From Planctomycetota bacterium (GTDB taxonomy: Bacteria; Planctomycetota; UBA8108): a DNA stretch of 13,009 nucleotides. The notes beneath the pieces were generated by a model, which searched no databases, was not told the origin of the DNA, and saw only the letters and a program-made list of their open reading frames with translations. Shown piece by piece: positions 1-8,500 of this stretch. The stretch is taken from NCBI GenBank assembly GCA_016928605.1, contig JAFGKN010000018.1, forward strand, positions 1 through 13,009. Reading direction: 5' to 3'. Positions within the stretch are counted from its first letter, which is position 1; each line of letters starts with the position of its first letter. Position numbers and translations under genes: made by a program.

Positions 1-70
<70 letters not shown>

Positions 71-500
71 ATGGGAGGCGCGGCCGACGGCATCCCCTCG
101 GCAGTTGGCCGGCGGGAGGAGCGCCAAGACGGCACAAGGCCTGCCAGCGGTCGGCCGTCTCTGCCGCCGCGGTCGCTTCCCGGCGATCTGCCAGGCATCC
201 CGTTCCTGATGACTCCACGCCAGCGCCCAGACGGCAGGAAGCCAGACATCGAGCGAACAGAGAGACTTCTGTCGTCGAGAGCATCTCCCTCGAGCCCGCA
301 GACAGACTCCGAACGTGCCGAGATTCCGCCGCCCCGGGAGCCCCAGAAAAAAAAGAGGGGCCGGCTAAGGTTGTTTGGGTCGAAAGGGTAGGGTTGGAGT
401 TGGGTGAGATGAAAGCCGGCCCAACCGAGATCATGCAACACGGATGGGGCCCTATCAAGGAAATTTAAAAAAAAACCGGCTGTATTTCCGCGCCCTAGCC
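71..500. other. No recognisable gene; contains a spaced inverted repeat and an AT-rich patch
   Basis: No reading frame here resembles a known protein. The open frame 71-391 (+) begins at the poly-G edge and is low-complexity and basic, so I do not call it. Two structures are visible. One is a perfect 8-bp inverted repeat, GGGCCGGC at 358-365 and GCCGGCCC at 415-422, with a run of eight A at 347-354; read on the minus strand this is a stem followed by a T-run, but the 49-nt loop is long for a terminator. The other is an A/T-rich patch around 460-476 just before the candidate hom promoter, which could act as an UP-like element. Confidence 0.5.
358..422 (-). terminator. Possible rho-independent terminator read on the minus strand (weak)
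   Basis: On the minus strand the stem GGGCCGGC / GCCGGCCC is followed, after CTC, by eight T (plus-strand A at 347-354). This has the right polarity for a terminator of a minus-strand transcript. The loop between the arms is 49 nt, far longer than in typical intrinsic terminators, and no convincing minus-strand gene lies upstream of it, so this is only a candidate. Confidence 0.2.
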
Positions 501-504
501 GAGA

Positions 505-510
505 TACAAT
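505..510 (+). promoter_or_regulatory. Candidate -10 element for the hom-thrC-thrB-lysC operon
   Basis: TACAAT matches the sigma-70 -10 consensus at five of six positions and lies downstream of an A/T-rich patch at about 460-476. No good -35 hexamer is found 16-19 bp upstream, so the call rests on the -10 box, the AT-rich upstream DNA and the lack of a better candidate before hom. Transcription would start near 517, leaving a leader of roughly 380 nt before the hom ATG. Confidence 0.3.
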
Positions 511-627
511 GCGTCTCTTTTCGTTCCGGATCGCCCAACTCGCTGCCTGCCAGAGGTTAGGAGAAGGCTGGCGGTCGCGGTGGACCGCCTATCCAAATCT
601 TTTCAGTGGAAGAAGTTAGGGTTTCGG

Positions 628-646
628 ATCCCCCCGCCTGGGGGAT
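628..646 (+). other. Short perfect hairpin in the hom leader
   Basis: ATCCCCC at 628-634 pairs with GGGGGAT at 640-646 around a 5-nt loop. No T-run follows on the plus strand, so it is not a standard intrinsic terminator. It could be a stability element or part of a leader structure of the threonine operon. No Thr- or Ile-rich leader peptide was found nearby. Confidence 0.35.
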
Positions 647-683
647 GTCGACGCCTGCGGGGCCGCGCGTGGAGGCCGGCGGG

Positions 684-884
684 ATGCCCGATGCCTGCCC
701 GTGCTGCGGCAGGCGAGGGCGGGCGAGGTGCATCGGGTGCGGCAGGGCCCTCCCCTCTGGCGCGCCGGAGACGATTGCAGCAACGGGACCCGCATCGCGA
801 GCCCCGGAAACCTGGCTCGCCGGCCTCCGGACCGCCTTCTCCGAGCGACAGCGGTGGAGGGGGCTTGCCCGAGGCGCGAGGTGA
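684..884 (+). CDS. Possible small zinc-ribbon protein upstream of hom
   Basis: This is an open frame of 66 codons from ATG 684, preceded by GGAGG at 671-675 with an 8-nt spacer, which is a good ribosome binding site. The N-terminus reads MPDACPCCGRRGRARCIGCG and holds two CxxC-type knuckles (CPCC and CIGC) about ten residues apart, as in small zinc ribbons. The remainder is Ala/Arg/Gly-rich and without recognisable features. The stop codon at 882-884 overlaps a possible GTG start for hom at 881, which would allow translational coupling. I recognise no family. Against it: the C-terminal two thirds look like translated GC-rich leader DNA, and chance open frames are common at this GC content. 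Confidence 0.33.
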   Translation: MPDACPCCGRRGRARCIGCGRALPSGAPETIAATGPASRAPETWLAGLRTAFSERQRWRGLARGAR

Positions 885-895
885 CTTCGACAGCT

Positions 896-2182
896 ATGGC
901 TTCCTTCCGGCTGGGAATGATCGGCTGCGGCACGGTCGGCAGCGGGGTGCTCGAGATCCTCCACCGCCGTCGCGACGCTCTCAAACGGCTTCTCGGACGC
1001 GGGATCGAGGTGGCGCGGATCGCAGTCCGCGATCCGGATCGGCCCCGGCATCAGGTGTACGGCTTCGTCGATCCGGATGTTTTCACGGGGAACGTCGCGC
1101 GAGTCATCGAGGACGACTCCATCGAGCTCCTCGTCGAAGTCGCGGGAGGTGTCGACGCTCCCCGCGACTGGATGGTAGAGGCTCTCCGGAGGGGCAAGGA
1201 CGTCGTCACTGCAAACAAGGCGACCCTCGCCTTCCACGGCGAGGAGATCTTCCAAGTGGCCCGCGAGTGCGGCCGCAGCGTGTACTACGAGGCGAGCGTG
1301 GCGGCGGCCATCCCCATCATCGAGATGCTGCAAAACGGCCTCGTCGCGAACCAGGTGACCCGTGTCCTGGCGATCCTCAACGGCACCTGCAACTACATCC
1401 TCACGCGCATGGAGCTCGACGGCGTCGATTACGGCGTGGCTCTGCGGCAGGCGCAGGAGAAGGGCTTCGCCGAAGCCGATCCGACCCTGGACGTGAGCGG
1501 CGAGGACGCCGCCCACAAGCTCGCCCTCCTCGCGAGGATCTTCACGCACTCCTACGTGCCGGTCGACCGGATCTTCACCGAAGGGATCCAGCGCATAAGC
1601 CGCGAAGACATGGCGTTCGCCGAGGATCTGCGCTACCGCATCAAGCTCCTCGCCATCGCCAAGCTCTCGGAAGAGGGCGCGTGGGACCTGCGGGTCCACC
1701 CGGCGATGATCGCGCGCGACAGCATCCTCGCGCAAGTGCAGGAAGAGTACAACGCCGCGTACGTCAAGGGAGACGCTGCGGGGCCGATGCTCATCTACGG
1801 CAACGGAGCTGGATCCTTCCCCACGGCCTCCAGCGTCGTGGCGGACATCGTGCGCGCAGTCAAGGGGGACCGTCCTGTCAACGGCGAAGAGCCGCAGGAG
1901 TCCGTGCAGCTAGTTCCCATCGAGAATGTATCGTTGCGCAATTACATCCGCACCATCGTGCTCGATGTCCCGGGAGTGCTGGGCCGGATCACATCCCATT
2001 TCGGCATGCGCGGCATCAGCATCGCCAGCATCCGCCAGCCCGAGGCTAAAGTAGGGCAGCCGGTTCCCGTGGTTCTCGTCACACACAAGGCACCGGACAA
2101 GGTGGTGACCGACTCGCTCTGCGAGCTGGAGAGGGTGGGGCTGCTTCTGGAGCCCCCGACGAGGATCAGGATCGAGGAATGA
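896..2182 (+). CDS. hom: Homoserine dehydrogenase with C-terminal ACT domain
   Basis: This enzyme catalyses NAD(P)H-dependent reduction of aspartate-4-semialdehyde to homoserine, the step leading to threonine and methionine, in the cytoplasm. At 428 aa it has the normal length for the ACT-bearing monofunctional family. The N-terminal Rossmann loop is GMIGCGTVGSG (residues 7-17). VVTANKATLA (103-112) supplies the conserved Asn-Lys of the nucleotide site. LNGTCNYILT (161-170) and SGEDAAHK (201-208), with its Asp and Lys, form the catalytic domain. The ACT domain, starting about residue 350 (IRTIVLDVPGVLGRIT), is where threonine inhibition normally acts. ATG 896 is chosen because it puts the glycine-rich loop at the usual distance and has GAGGTGA at 878-884 upstream. 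An in-frame GTG at 881 is the alternative. The stop overlaps the thrC start by 4 bp. Confidence 0.96.
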   Translation: MASFRLGMIGCGTVGSGVLEILHRRRDALKRLLGRGIEVARIAVRDPDRPRHQVYGFVDPDVFTGNVARVIEDDSIELLVEVAGGVDAPRDWMVEALRRGKDVVTANKATLAFHGEEIFQVARECGRSVYYEASVAAAIPIIEMLQNGLVANQVTRVLAILNGTCNYILTRMELDGVDYGVALRQAQEKGFAEADPTLDVSGEDAAHKLALLARIFTHSYVPVDRIFTEGIQRISREDMAFAEDLRYRIKLLAIAKLSEEGAWDLRVHPAMIARDSILAQVQEEYNAAYVKGDAAGPMLIYGNGAGSFPTASSVVADIVRAVKGDRPVNGEEPQESVQLVPIENVSLRNYIRTIVLDVPGVLGRITSHFGMRGISIASIRQPEAKVGQPVPVVLVTHKAPDKVVTDSLCELERVGLLLEPPTRIRIEE

Positions 2183-3300
2183 GCTCCGTGGATGCGAAAC
2201 TCAGCCCGGCACGGGACGGAGGAAAGCCCTCCATCATCGAGAGATACCGCCGCTATCTCCCGGTCACCGAGAAGACCTGCATCATCTCCCTCCAGGAAGG
2301 GGATACGCCGCTGATCCGCGCTCGCAACCTGGAGAGGTACCTCGGCAGCCTCAAGGGAACGCTGTCGTCGCCGGAGGTCTACCTCAAGTACGAGGGCGCG
2401 AATCCCACGGGATCTTTCAAGGACCGGGGGATGACGATGGCGATCACCAAGGCAGTCGAGGAGGGCACCACGGGCGTGATCTGCGCCTCGACCGGCAACA
2501 CGTCGGCCTCGGCGGCCGCCTATGCAGCCCGCGCTTCGATTCCCTGCTTCGTGGTCATCCCGCAGGGAAAGATCGCCATGGGCAAGCTCGCTCAGGCAGT
2601 GATGCACGGTGCGCGGGTGATCGCGGTTCGAGGCAACTTCGACCAGGCGCTCACCATCGTGCGCGAGGCCGCCGAGCGGCTCGGCCTGACGCTCGTCAAC
2701 TCTCTGAATCCTTACCGCATCGACGGTCAGATGTCCGTCGCCTGGGAGGTCGTGGATGCCCTGGGCGCTGCTCCGGAGTTCCATTTTCTCCCCGTCGGTA
2801 ACGCGGGCAACATCACCGCCCACTGGAGGGGCTACAACGCATATCGCAGCGCCGGGAAGATCCAGGCGCGTCCCCGCCTGATGGGCTTCCAGGCCGCAGG
2901 GTCGGCGCCGATCGTGCTCGGTCATCGCGTCGAGGATCCGCAGACGATCGCCACCGCCATCCGCATCGGGAATCCCGCTAGCTGGCAGAGCGCCGTCGCG
3001 GCGCGCGACGAGTCCGGAGGCATCATCGACAAGGTGACCGATGATCAGATCGTAGAGGCCTACCGGCTCATCGCATCGCTCGAGGGCGTCTTCGCGGAGC
3101 CCGCCTCGGCCGCTTCGGTCGCGGGGCTGATCCAGACCTGGCTCTGCGGGGAGCCGAAGCTCGAGGGGCGGATCGTCTGCACGCTGACGGGTCACGGCCT
3201 CAAGGACCCCGAGCGGGCGATCGCCAGCGCGGTCGTTCCCACGGAGGTGGATGCGGATTTCGCGGCAGTGGCCAGGGAGATCGAGAACCGTGAGCGCTGA
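2179..3300 (+). CDS. thrC: Threonine synthase
   Basis: This PLP enzyme converts O-phosphohomoserine and water to threonine and phosphate, the last step of threonine synthesis. At 373 aa it belongs to the short, bacterial/archaeal-type threonine synthases of fold type II. Visible motifs are NPTGSFKDRG, with the PLP Schiff-base lysine at residue 81; STGNTSASAAAYA (104-116), which binds the carboxylate; the phosphate-binding loop PVGNAGNI (205-212); and, near the C-terminus, TLTGHGLKDP, which is characteristic of threonine synthase rather than threonine dehydratase. ATG 2179 overlaps the hom stop in an ATGA arrangement, indicating translational coupling. The thrB start lies inside its last codons, so the three genes are almost certainly one transcript. 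Confidence 0.96.
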   Translation: MSSVDAKLSPARDGGKPSIIERYRRYLPVTEKTCIISLQEGDTPLIRARNLERYLGSLKGTLSSPEVYLKYEGANPTGSFKDRGMTMAITKAVEEGTTGVICASTGNTSASAAAYAARASIPCFVVIPQGKIAMGKLAQAVMHGARVIAVRGNFDQALTIVREAAERLGLTLVNSLNPYRIDGQMSVAWEVVDALGAAPEFHFLPVGNAGNITAHWRGYNAYRSAGKIQARPRLMGFQAAGSAPIVLGHRVEDPQTIATAIRIGNPASWQSAVAARDESGGIIDKVTDDQIVEAYRLIASLEGVFAEPASAASVAGLIQTWLCGEPKLEGRIVCTLTGHGLKDPERAIASAVVPTEVDADFAAVAREIENRER

Positions 3301-4201
3301 TCGTTTCGTCATGAAGGTGCGCGTCCCCGCATCGACGTCGAACCTCGGGTCGGGCTTCGATGTCGTCGGGCTGGGTCTCCAGATGTATCTGGACGTGGAA
3401 GCGCGTCCCGGAGGCACCTCGCTGGTGATCGAGAACGACGGTGTCAATGCCGGCGAGATTCCCCGCGACGCGAGCAACCTCGTCTATCGCATGATCTGCG
3501 AGCACGCGGGCGACGCCATGCCCCGCGGAATCCACCTCAGGATTCACAACGGGATTCCCCTGACGCGGGGCTTCGGCTCGAGCGCCGCGGCGATCGTCGC
3601 GGGCATCGCGATCGGCTGCTGGATCCGCAACGGGACGCCCCCCGAGCGCCAGCCGGTCCTGGAGGCCGCGACGCGCGTGGAAGGCCATCCCGACAACGCC
3701 TCGGCGGCGGTTCTCGGGGGGCTCACCGTGAGCGCAGTCATCGAAGGGGAGGTGCAGGCAACCAGCCTCCGCGTGCCGTACGGGCTCCAGATCGTCGCCA
3801 TCATCCCGGACCGCGAGATCTCCACCCGCAAGGCGCGGGAGATGCTCCCCCTGACGATCCCCCGCTCGGAGGCTGTCTTCAACCTGCAGCGGCTCGGCCT
3901 TCTCCTCTCGGGGCTGATCCAGAACCGCAAGGAGTTCCTCTTCTACGGCGTGCAGGATCGGATCCATCAGAGCCGCCGGGCGCCCTTGCTGCCGGCGATG
4001 AGCGCGGTGGTCTCCACTCTGAACGAGCAGCGGGCTTGCCTCGGGGCCTTCATCAGCGGCGCCGGCCCGGCAGTCGCAGCCTTCGCCAAGAGCGAGGCGA
4101 TCAAGGTGGGCACGACGGGCGTCGAGGAGTTCCAGCGCTGGAGCATCGACGCCGAGTACCGTATCCTGGCGCCGGACTATCTCGGCCTGACGTTTTTCTG
4201 A
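3290..4201 (+). CDS. thrB: Homoserine kinase (GHMP family)
   Basis: This kinase phosphorylates homoserine with ATP to O-phosphohomoserine, the substrate of the preceding thrC product. The 303-aa protein shows the three GHMP kinase signatures: VPASTSNLGSGFD (12-24); the ATP-binding loop PLTRGFGSSAAAIVAG (90-105); and the C-terminal glycine-rich motif ISGAGPAVAAF (255-265). EGHPDNAS (131-138) is the homoserine kinase substrate-site motif. I choose GTG 3290, which overlaps the thrC end by 11 bp and has AGGGAG about 10 nt upstream. An ATG at 3311 would give a protein shorter by seven residues but lacks a Shine-Dalgarno. An upstream frame to 3251 is only thrC coding sequence read in another frame. 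Confidence 0.95.
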   Translation: MSADRFVMKVRVPASTSNLGSGFDVVGLGLQMYLDVEARPGGTSLVIENDGVNAGEIPRDASNLVYRMICEHAGDAMPRGIHLRIHNGIPLTRGFGSSAAAIVAGIAIGCWIRNGTPPERQPVLEAATRVEGHPDNASAAVLGGLTVSAVIEGEVQATSLRVPYGLQIVAIIPDREISTRKAREMLPLTIPRSEAVFNLQRLGLLLSGLIQNRKEFLFYGVQDRIHQSRRAPLLPAMSAVVSTLNEQRACLGAFISGAGPAVAAFAKSEAIKVGTTGVEEFQRWSIDAEYRILAPDYLGLTFF

Positions 4202-4258
4202 AGCGGCTTTGAATCGCTGCGTCTCTGAAGTCTATTGATGGACCGCAAAGGACTGGGA

Positions 4259-5512
4259 ATGATCAAAGCTGCCGAGAAGATCGGCAGGCCCGTCGTGCTG
4301 CAGAAGTACGGCGGCACCTCCGTCGCGACGGCAGAGCATATCCGAAGGGTTGCGCAGCGGGTGGTCGCCCGCAAGCGGGAGGGCAACGCAGTCGTCGTCG
4401 TCGTCTCCGCCATGGGCAAGACCACCGACCAGCTGGTGAGCCTCTCCCGCGAGATCAATCAGCGGCCTCCCTGGCGCGAGATGGACATGCTGCTGCACGC
4501 CGGCGAGATCATCAGCGCTTCCCTGCTGGCCATGGCCATCGAGAAGGAGGGGGAGCCCGCGATCTCCTTCACGGGAGCGCAAGCGGGGATGATCACCGAT
4601 GCCTCTCACACTCGCGCGAGGATCCAGCGGGTGCAGGCAGACCGGATCGTCGAGGATCTCGGGCGCGGTCGGATCGTCGTGATCACGGGATTCCAGGGCA
4701 TCACCGCCGACCATGAGGTGACGACGCTGGGCCGGGGTGGTTCCGACACGAGCGCTGTAGCGTTCGCCGCGGGGATCGGGGCGAACGAGTGCGAGATTCT
4801 GACCGACGTCGACGGAGTCTACACCGCGGATCCGCGCGTGGTGGAGAATCCCCGGAAGCTAGGGTGGTGCTCGTACGACGAGATGCTGGAGATGGCATCG
4901 CTGGGAGCGCGCGTGCTTCACTCCCGGTCGGTCGAGATCGCGCGGCGCTTCGATGTGCCGCTCCTCGTGGCGTCGAGCTTCCACGAGGCGGCAGGCACCT
5001 GGATCTGCTCCAAGGAGAGAGGCGAAAAGGAGTTTTCTGACATGGAAACGGTCTCCGTGCGAGGAGTCGCCCACAACTCCAACGTCGCCAAGATCTCGCT
5101 CGTGGATGTGCCGGACCATCCGGGCGTGGCGGCCGGTATCTTCACGACGCTCTCGAGATACAACGTCCAGATCCTGCTGATCGTGCAGGCGGAGCATCGC
5201 GGGGGCGCCAACGACATCTCGTTCCTCGTCTCCGCGGAGACGCTGGTGCACGTGGAGCCGCACCTGCATGACCTCGCCAAGGAGATCGGCGCGAGCCGCG
5301 TGGTCATCGACGACCAGGTGGGAACGGTGTCGATCGTCGGCGATGGAATCCAGAGCGATCCTTCCATCGCCGCCCGCATGTTCTCCTCCCTGGCCAAAGA
5401 GGGCATCAACATCGACCTCATCAGCTCCTCCAACCTGATGCTCGCCTGCGCGGTGCCGAAGAAGCGCCTGGAGGATGCGGTGCGGGCGATCCACCGCGAG
5501 TTCCTGGAGTGA
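4259..5512 (+). CDS. lysC: Aspartokinase, alpha subunit, with tandem ACT domains
   Basis: Aspartokinase phosphorylates L-aspartate to 4-phospho-aspartate, the entry step to lysine, threonine and methionine. The 417-aa protein has the monofunctional LysC layout. The kinase domain starts with QKYGGTSVA (15-23), followed by GRGGSDTSAVAFAAGIGA and the ILTDVDGVYTADPR loop in the middle. Two ACT domains follow (about 280-340 and 355-417), containing VPDHPGVAAGIFTTLS and VGDGIQSDPSIAARMFSSLA, which normally bind lysine and/or threonine for feedback inhibition. ATG 4259 is chosen because AAAGGA lies 5-6 nt upstream and KYGGTS then begins at residue 16. ATG 4238 and TTG 4235 are alternatives. It follows thrB by 57 bp on the same strand. 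A second product from an internal start is listed separately. Confidence 0.95.
   Translation: MIKAAEKIGRPVVLQKYGGTSVATAEHIRRVAQRVVARKREGNAVVVVVSAMGKTTDQLVSLSREINQRPPWREMDMLLHAGEIISASLLAMAIEKEGEPAISFTGAQAGMITDASHTRARIQRVQADRIVEDLGRGRIVVITGFQGITADHEVTTLGRGGSDTSAVAFAAGIGANECEILTDVDGVYTADPRVVENPRKLGWCSYDEMLEMASLGARVLHSRSVEIARRFDVPLLVASSFHEAAGTWICSKERGEKEFSDMETVSVRGVAHNSNVAKISLVDVPDHPGVAAGIFTTLSRYNVQILLIVQAEHRGGANDISFLVSAETLVHVEPHLHDLAKEIGASRVVIDDQVGTVSIVGDGIQSDPSIAARMFSSLAKEGINIDLISSSNLMLACAVPKKRLEDAVRAIHREFLE
5025..5032 (+). promoter_or_regulatory. Strong internal Shine-Dalgarno within lysC
   Basis: AAAAGGAG complements the 16S rRNA 3' end and sits 9 nt before an in-frame ATG. It is a better ribosome binding site than the one before the main lysC start and better than most others in the window. 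It decides the call of a separately translated beta subunit. Confidence 0.65.
5042..5512 (+). CDS. lysC: Aspartokinase beta subunit from an internal in-frame start
   Basis: Within lysC, AAAAGGAG at 5025-5032 precedes ATG 5042 by 9 nt in the lysC frame, a near-ideal ribosome binding site. Initiation here gives a 156-aa protein made of just the two ACT domains. In Bacillus subtilis and Corynebacterium glutamicum lysC encodes overlapping alpha and beta subunits in this way, with beta about 160-170 aa, and the enzyme is alpha2-beta2 with feedback ligand bound at the interface. The start position, length and domain boundary all fit that pattern. The signal is seen directly; that it is used in this organism is inferred from the relatives. 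Confidence 0.65.
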   Translation: METVSVRGVAHNSNVAKISLVDVPDHPGVAAGIFTTLSRYNVQILLIVQAEHRGGANDISFLVSAETLVHVEPHLHDLAKEIGASRVVIDDQVGTVSIVGDGIQSDPSIAARMFSSLAKEGINIDLISSSNLMLACAVPKKRLEDAVRAIHREFLE

Positions 5513-5567
5513 ATGCGGATCGCAGGAGCGGCGGCGGATCCCGCGCGCGAAGGCGCAAGCTGTGCAG

Positions 5568-5590
5568 GATCGCGGCTCGCGTGCGCGATC
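5568..5590. other. Hairpin between convergent lysC and dnaE2
   Basis: GATCGCG at 5568-5574 and CGCGATC at 5584-5590 form a 7-bp perfect stem with a 9-nt loop, directly next to the dnaE2 stop codon and 56 bp after the lysC stop. It lies in the 78-bp gap between the two converging operons, where a bidirectional terminator is expected. There is no T-run on either strand, so it is not a canonical intrinsic terminator. Confidence 0.3.
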
Positions 5591-8500
5591 TCAGCGGCTG
5601 GAGCGATGGCTCGGCAGCTGCGAAGGCTCGATGCTCGCCTGCTGAATTTCTGCCGGCGAGCGCATCGCCGGTGAACGGATACGCGGGATCTTCGCCATCA
5701 CCCGTTCGACTCTGAGCGACACCGCGCGGTGATCCTCCTCGATCGTCCCTTCGAAGACGTAGGGCCCCAGCCCCCTGAGGATGCGAGCGTGGCGCTCATA
5801 GACCCGCGGGAAGAGCGTCGCCTCCAGAAGATCGGTCTCGTCCTCGATCGTCACGAACTGCATGAACTGCCCGTGCGACGTGCGGACGCGGCGGACGGCG
5901 GCGAGAATCCCCGCGACCCGCACCGGCTGGCCGATGCGGTCGAGAGCCTCGGCGCAGCGGATGGCGCCGATCCTGCGGAGATCCTCTCTGAGCGGCGCGA
6001 CCGGATGTCCAGAGAGCGTCATCTCGAGCGTCCGCAGCTCGTTCTGGAGTCTGCGGAGGGGCGGATCATCTTCCAGCGGCGGATAGTCGAGCCGGCACGC
6101 CTCGTCGGAAAGAAAGCCAAGGCTGCCTCGCCCGCGCTCCTTGGCGTAGGTGCTCTCCAGCTCCCAGAGGAGCTGAGGATGGTTCGGGCGCGGGCGGTCG
6201 AGCCCGGATCCGGAGGGCGGCAGACTGTCCATCGCGCCCGAGAGGATGAGCGCCTCGACCTCGCGGCGGGGGATGGACGTGCGGCGGATGAGGTCGAGCA
6301 GGCTGCGGAAGGGCCGCTCCCGGACGATGGCCTCCTGCGATGCCGAGGAGAGGCCCTTGATGCGGGCCAGGGCGGTGCGCACCGCAGTCCGGCCATCCGG
6401 TTGTGCCTCGAGGATGAATCGCGAGTCCGAGCGGTTGATGCAGGGAGGAAGGATCGAGACGCCCATCCGGCGGACCTCCTCGGCGATGGTCCGCGTGCTG
6501 TACATCCCTGCGTGGTTGTTGAGAAGGGCGCACGCGAAGGCCGCGGGGTGATGGGCCTTCAGGTAGGCGGACTGGTAGGCGAGCACTCCGTAGCCGGAGG
6601 CGTGCGCTTTGCTGAAGCAGTAGCTCGCGAACCGGCGCAGATCGTTCCAGACGCGGCGGGCAGCGTGCGGCTCGACGCCGTTGTGGATCGCCCGGCGGAG
6701 GAAGTCGTTTTCCAGCTCGGCGAGCTCGTCGTCATGGCGGCTCTTCTTGATGGCAGATCGGAGGAGATCGCCCGCGGCCAGGTCGATGCCCGCGATGGCC
6801 GACGCGATGCACATCACGTCTTCCTCGTAGATGACCGTGCCACGCGTCTCCTCGAGGATGGGGCGGAGGCTCGGATGGTCGTACGCTTCCGGCTCCTCTC
6901 CGTGTACCCGCCGTATGTAGGCATCCTTGGCGCCCGCGGCTGCCGCGCCCGGCCGGATGAGAGCGACGGCTGCGATGCAATCGCGCATCCGGCGCGGCCG
7001 CATCTTGCGCAGCAGGTGGCGCATCGCCGGGCTCTCGAGCTGGAAGCAGCCGACGGTGCGCCCCTCGGCCAGCAGGTCGAGCGTCATCGGATCCTCGTCC
7101 GGGATGTCGCGCAGCGTCAAGCGGGCGCCGTCGTTTTCGATCCACTCGAGCGTCTCCTGCAGCTCGGTGAGGCATCGGCTGCCGAGCAGATCGATCTTCA
7201 CGAGACCGATCTCTTCGATGGAGTCCTTGTCGTACTGGGTGACGATGATGCCCTTGGCCGCGGGCTCGAGTGGGACGTAGCCGTCGATCGGCCGGTCCGC
7301 GATCACGATGCCGCCGGGATGCACCGAGAGGTGATGCGGCAGATGGAGAAGACGGTCCGCGAGAGGCAGGGCCGTGCTGAATGGCATTTCGTCCAGCGGC
7401 AGGCTTCTCCGATGAGGCGAGCCCTGGATCAGCTCCCGCAGCGGAGCGCTGGAGGCGATCTCTCCGTGGAGGTGGGGGAGACACCGGGAGTGGCGGACCG
7501 CCTCGCGGGGCGGAATCCCGAAGGCCTTGAGCGTTTCCTGCAGCGCCGAGCGCGGCTGGAAGGTGACGTGGGACGAGATCATCGCCACCCGATCCTCTCC
7601 GTACGCCTCGTAGACATGCCGGATGACCTCGTCGCGCCGGATCCAGCAGAGGTCGATATCGATGTCGGGAAGGTCGCTGCGCCGGGGATGGAGAAAGCGC
7701 TCGAAGTAGAGCCGATGCGCGAGAGGATCGACGTTGGTGATCCCCAGGAGGAAAGTCACGAGCGATCCGGCGCCGGAGCCGCGTCCCACCACCTCGATGG
7801 AGCGCTCGCGTGCGAAGCGGACGATCTCTCCGACGGCGATGAAGTACTCGCAGAAGCCGAGCTTCTCGATGATGCCGAGCTCCATCGTCAGCCGCTCCAG
7901 GACCTTCTGGCTCGCGCGGCCATAGCGCTCGCGGATCCCCCGCAGGCAGAGATCCATCAGGCGCGAGTAAGCGCTCTCGCCCGGCGGAAGGGAGATCGCA
8001 GGGAAGATCGGCCTCTGCCGGAGGAGGTCCAGATCGCACGCCTCGCTCACGCGATATGTCTCGCGGACCGCTCCGGGGACGTCGCGGAAGATCCGGTGTG
8101 CGTCCCGGATGCTGCGGAAGCAGCGCTCGCGCGATTTCACGAGGCGGCGCCTCTCGACCTCCGAGAAGAGAGCGTTCTCGTGGATCGCGGCCCTCAGCCG
8201 ATGGAGATCGTAGTCCTCGGGATCGAGCAGCGCGATGTCGAGATCGGCCACGAGGGGGATCTCGAGACGCCGAGATGCCTCGATGATGCTCGCTTCCGGC
8301 TGATCCGGCGCAGGCCGGACGAGGAGAAGCCGCAGCGAGCTTCGTTCCGGGCTGCCGTGCTCCTCTGCGGCGCTGATCAGCCGCTCGAGCAAAGCCGTCG
8401 AGTCGGTGAGCAGGAAAAGGCCTCCGGCAAGGCCTCGAACGCTCTCGACCGGATCCTCGACCCCTCGGCAGCGGCGGCGCGTCAGGATGCGGCAGAGGTT

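Noticed and set aside
71..391. Open frame of 106 codons at the left edge
   Set aside because: It starts right after the poly-G artefact, is low-complexity and basic, has no ribosome binding site that can be judged and resembles no family I know.
509..619. Possible leader peptide (36 codons from ATG 509) for attenuation of the threonine operon
   Set aside because: It has no cluster of Thr or Ile codons, no good ribosome binding site, and its ATG overlaps the candidate -10 box.
5509..5715. Small plus-strand open frame overlapping the lysC stop
   Set aside because: It is mostly antisense to the end of dnaE2, has no motif, and is Ser/Arg-rich as expected of a chance frame.
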